Shown here: positions 5,375 to 5,564 of the stretch, one piece after another
Layout: the number at the start of each line of letters is the position of its first letter
Position numbering within the stretch: position 1 is the first letter of the stretch
Assembly (NCBI GenBank): GCA_900551775.1
Contig: URXI01000284.1
Location: 1 to 5,564, forward strand
Reading direction: 5' to 3'
Length of the DNA stretch: 5,564 nt
Source of the DNA: an uncultured Eubacterium sp.
Lineage (GTDB): Bacteria; Bacillota; Clostridia; Peptostreptococcales; Anaerovoracaceae
Program-made: the position numbers and the translations under genes
Notes under the pieces: generated by a model
What the model saw: only the letters and a program-made list of their open reading frames with translations
Told to the model about the DNA's origin: nothing
The model's database searches: none

Positions 5375-5378
5375 GTTG

Positions 5379-5407
5379 TTGACAATCGCTGGATAATTTG
5401 GTAATAT
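5379..5407 (+). promoter_or_regulatory. Promoter of the tRNA operon
   Basis: A consensus -35 TTGACA (5379-5384) is followed after exactly 17 bp by TAATAT (5402-5407), which matches 4 of 6 positions. The predicted start is near 5414, possibly at G5415, about 24 nt before the first tRNA. The perfect -35 and upstream A-tracts fit a growth-rate-controlled stable-RNA promoter. Confidence 0.85.
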
Positions 5408-5438
5408 ATTTCTTGCAGTGATTTGAAGCAAATTGCGT

Positions 5439-5515
5439 GGCGGTGTAGCTTAGTTGGCTAGAGCGTCCGGTTCATACCCGGAAGGTCGGTGGTTCGACTC
5501 CACTCGCCGCTACCA
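5439..5515 (+). tRNA. tRNA-Met (CAU), elongator
   Basis: A 77-nt cloverleaf with the CCA end encoded (5513-5515). The acceptor stem pairs GGCGGTG (5439-5445) with CGCCGCT (5505-5511), including two G-U wobbles. The D stem is GCTT/GAGC, the anticodon stem TCCGG/CCGGA with loop TTCATAC and anticodon CAT (5473-5475), and the T arm GGTGG-TTCGACT-CCACT. It is not the initiator, because the three G-C pairs next to the anticodon loop and the unpaired position 1-72 are absent. It is also unlike the CAU-reading tRNA-Ile, whose loop is usually CTCATAA. It closely matches the Bacillus elongator tRNA-Met as I remember it. It is first in its operon. Confidence 0.95.
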
Positions 5516-5523
5516 TTTTTTTT

Positions 5524-5564
5524 GGGCGTTTAGCTCAGCTGGGAGAGCATCTGCCTTACAAGCA
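5524..5564 (+). tRNA. tRNA-Val (UAC), truncated by the window end
   Basis: The 5' part of a tRNA: acceptor arm GGGCGTT (5524-5530), T8-A9, D stem GCTC/GAGC (5533-5536 and 5545-5548), then anticodon stem TCTGC (5550-5554) and loop CTTACAA (5555-5561) with anticodon TAC (5557-5559). The first three bases of the 3' anticodon stem (GCA) pair correctly before the sequence stops. It follows tRNA-Met after only 8 T residues, so the two are co-transcribed. The remaining half, about 35 nt, should lie just outside the window. Confidence 0.93.

Noticed and set aside
5439..5515. Initiator tRNA-fMet or CAU-reading tRNA-Ile
   Set aside because: The anticodon stem lacks the three consecutive G-C pairs of initiators, position 1-72 is a G-U pair and not a mismatch, and the loop TTCATAC and overall sequence match elongator tRNA-Met.
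1..5564. CRISPR array, insertion sequence, prophage or attachment site
   Set aside because: No regularly spaced repeats, terminal inverted repeats, transposase or integrase motifs were found. The tRNA genes at the right end could serve as integration sites, but no duplicated tRNA end is visible.

Overview
The window looks like chromosomal DNA from a low-to-mid GC Bacillota, most likely a member of the Clostridia. Four observations support this: strong AGGAGG-type ribosome binding sites, a Gram-positive type LexA box (GAAC-N4-GTTC), an elongator tRNA-Met very close to what I remember of the Bacillus one, and a Y-family polymerase of a kind I associate with Clostridia. The genus cannot be read from the sequence. 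Genes are dense and no gene-free stretch exceeds about 180 bases. I see no insertion sequence, CRISPR array, phage gene or attachment site.

Layout, left to right. Positions 1-50 hold the probable terminator of a gene outside the window. A stand-alone Fic-domain protein (127-846, +) follows, with its own extended -10 promoter. It converges on a minus-strand pair, and a long two-part hairpin (877-910) separates the two. The minus-strand pair is lgt (2023-2766, lipoprotein diacylglyceryl transferase) followed by ychF (922-2016, OLA1/YchF ATPase). They are 6 bases apart and almost certainly co-transcribed. A divergent AT-rich promoter region (2767-2943) leads to sfsA (2944-3648, +), which ends in a good intrinsic terminator.

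The most interesting part is 3703-5292. A strong promoter (TTGAAA, 17 bp, TATACT) is followed at once by an 18-bp perfect palindrome containing a consensus Gram-positive LexA operator. It drives a Y-family translesion DNA polymerase (3782-5032) and a translationally coupled 87-residue protein (5029-5292) that I do not recognise. The layout, an SOS box, a polymerase and a small partner, parallels the UvrX/UmuC-YolD pairs of Bacillus, but the small protein does not look like YolD. It is the best candidate here for an undescribed component.

The right end is the start of a tRNA operon. A TTGACA-17-TAATAT promoter, preceded by three A-tracts phased at about 11 bp (a probable UP element), drives tRNA-Met(CAU) and a tRNA-Val(UAC) cut by the window edge.

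The genes fall into separate functions: protein modification (Fic), lipoprotein maturation (Lgt), translation-associated ATPase (YchF), nuclease-fold protein (SfsA), DNA damage tolerance (polymerase plus partner) and translation (tRNAs). Only lgt-ychF and the polymerase pair look like operons of protein genes.
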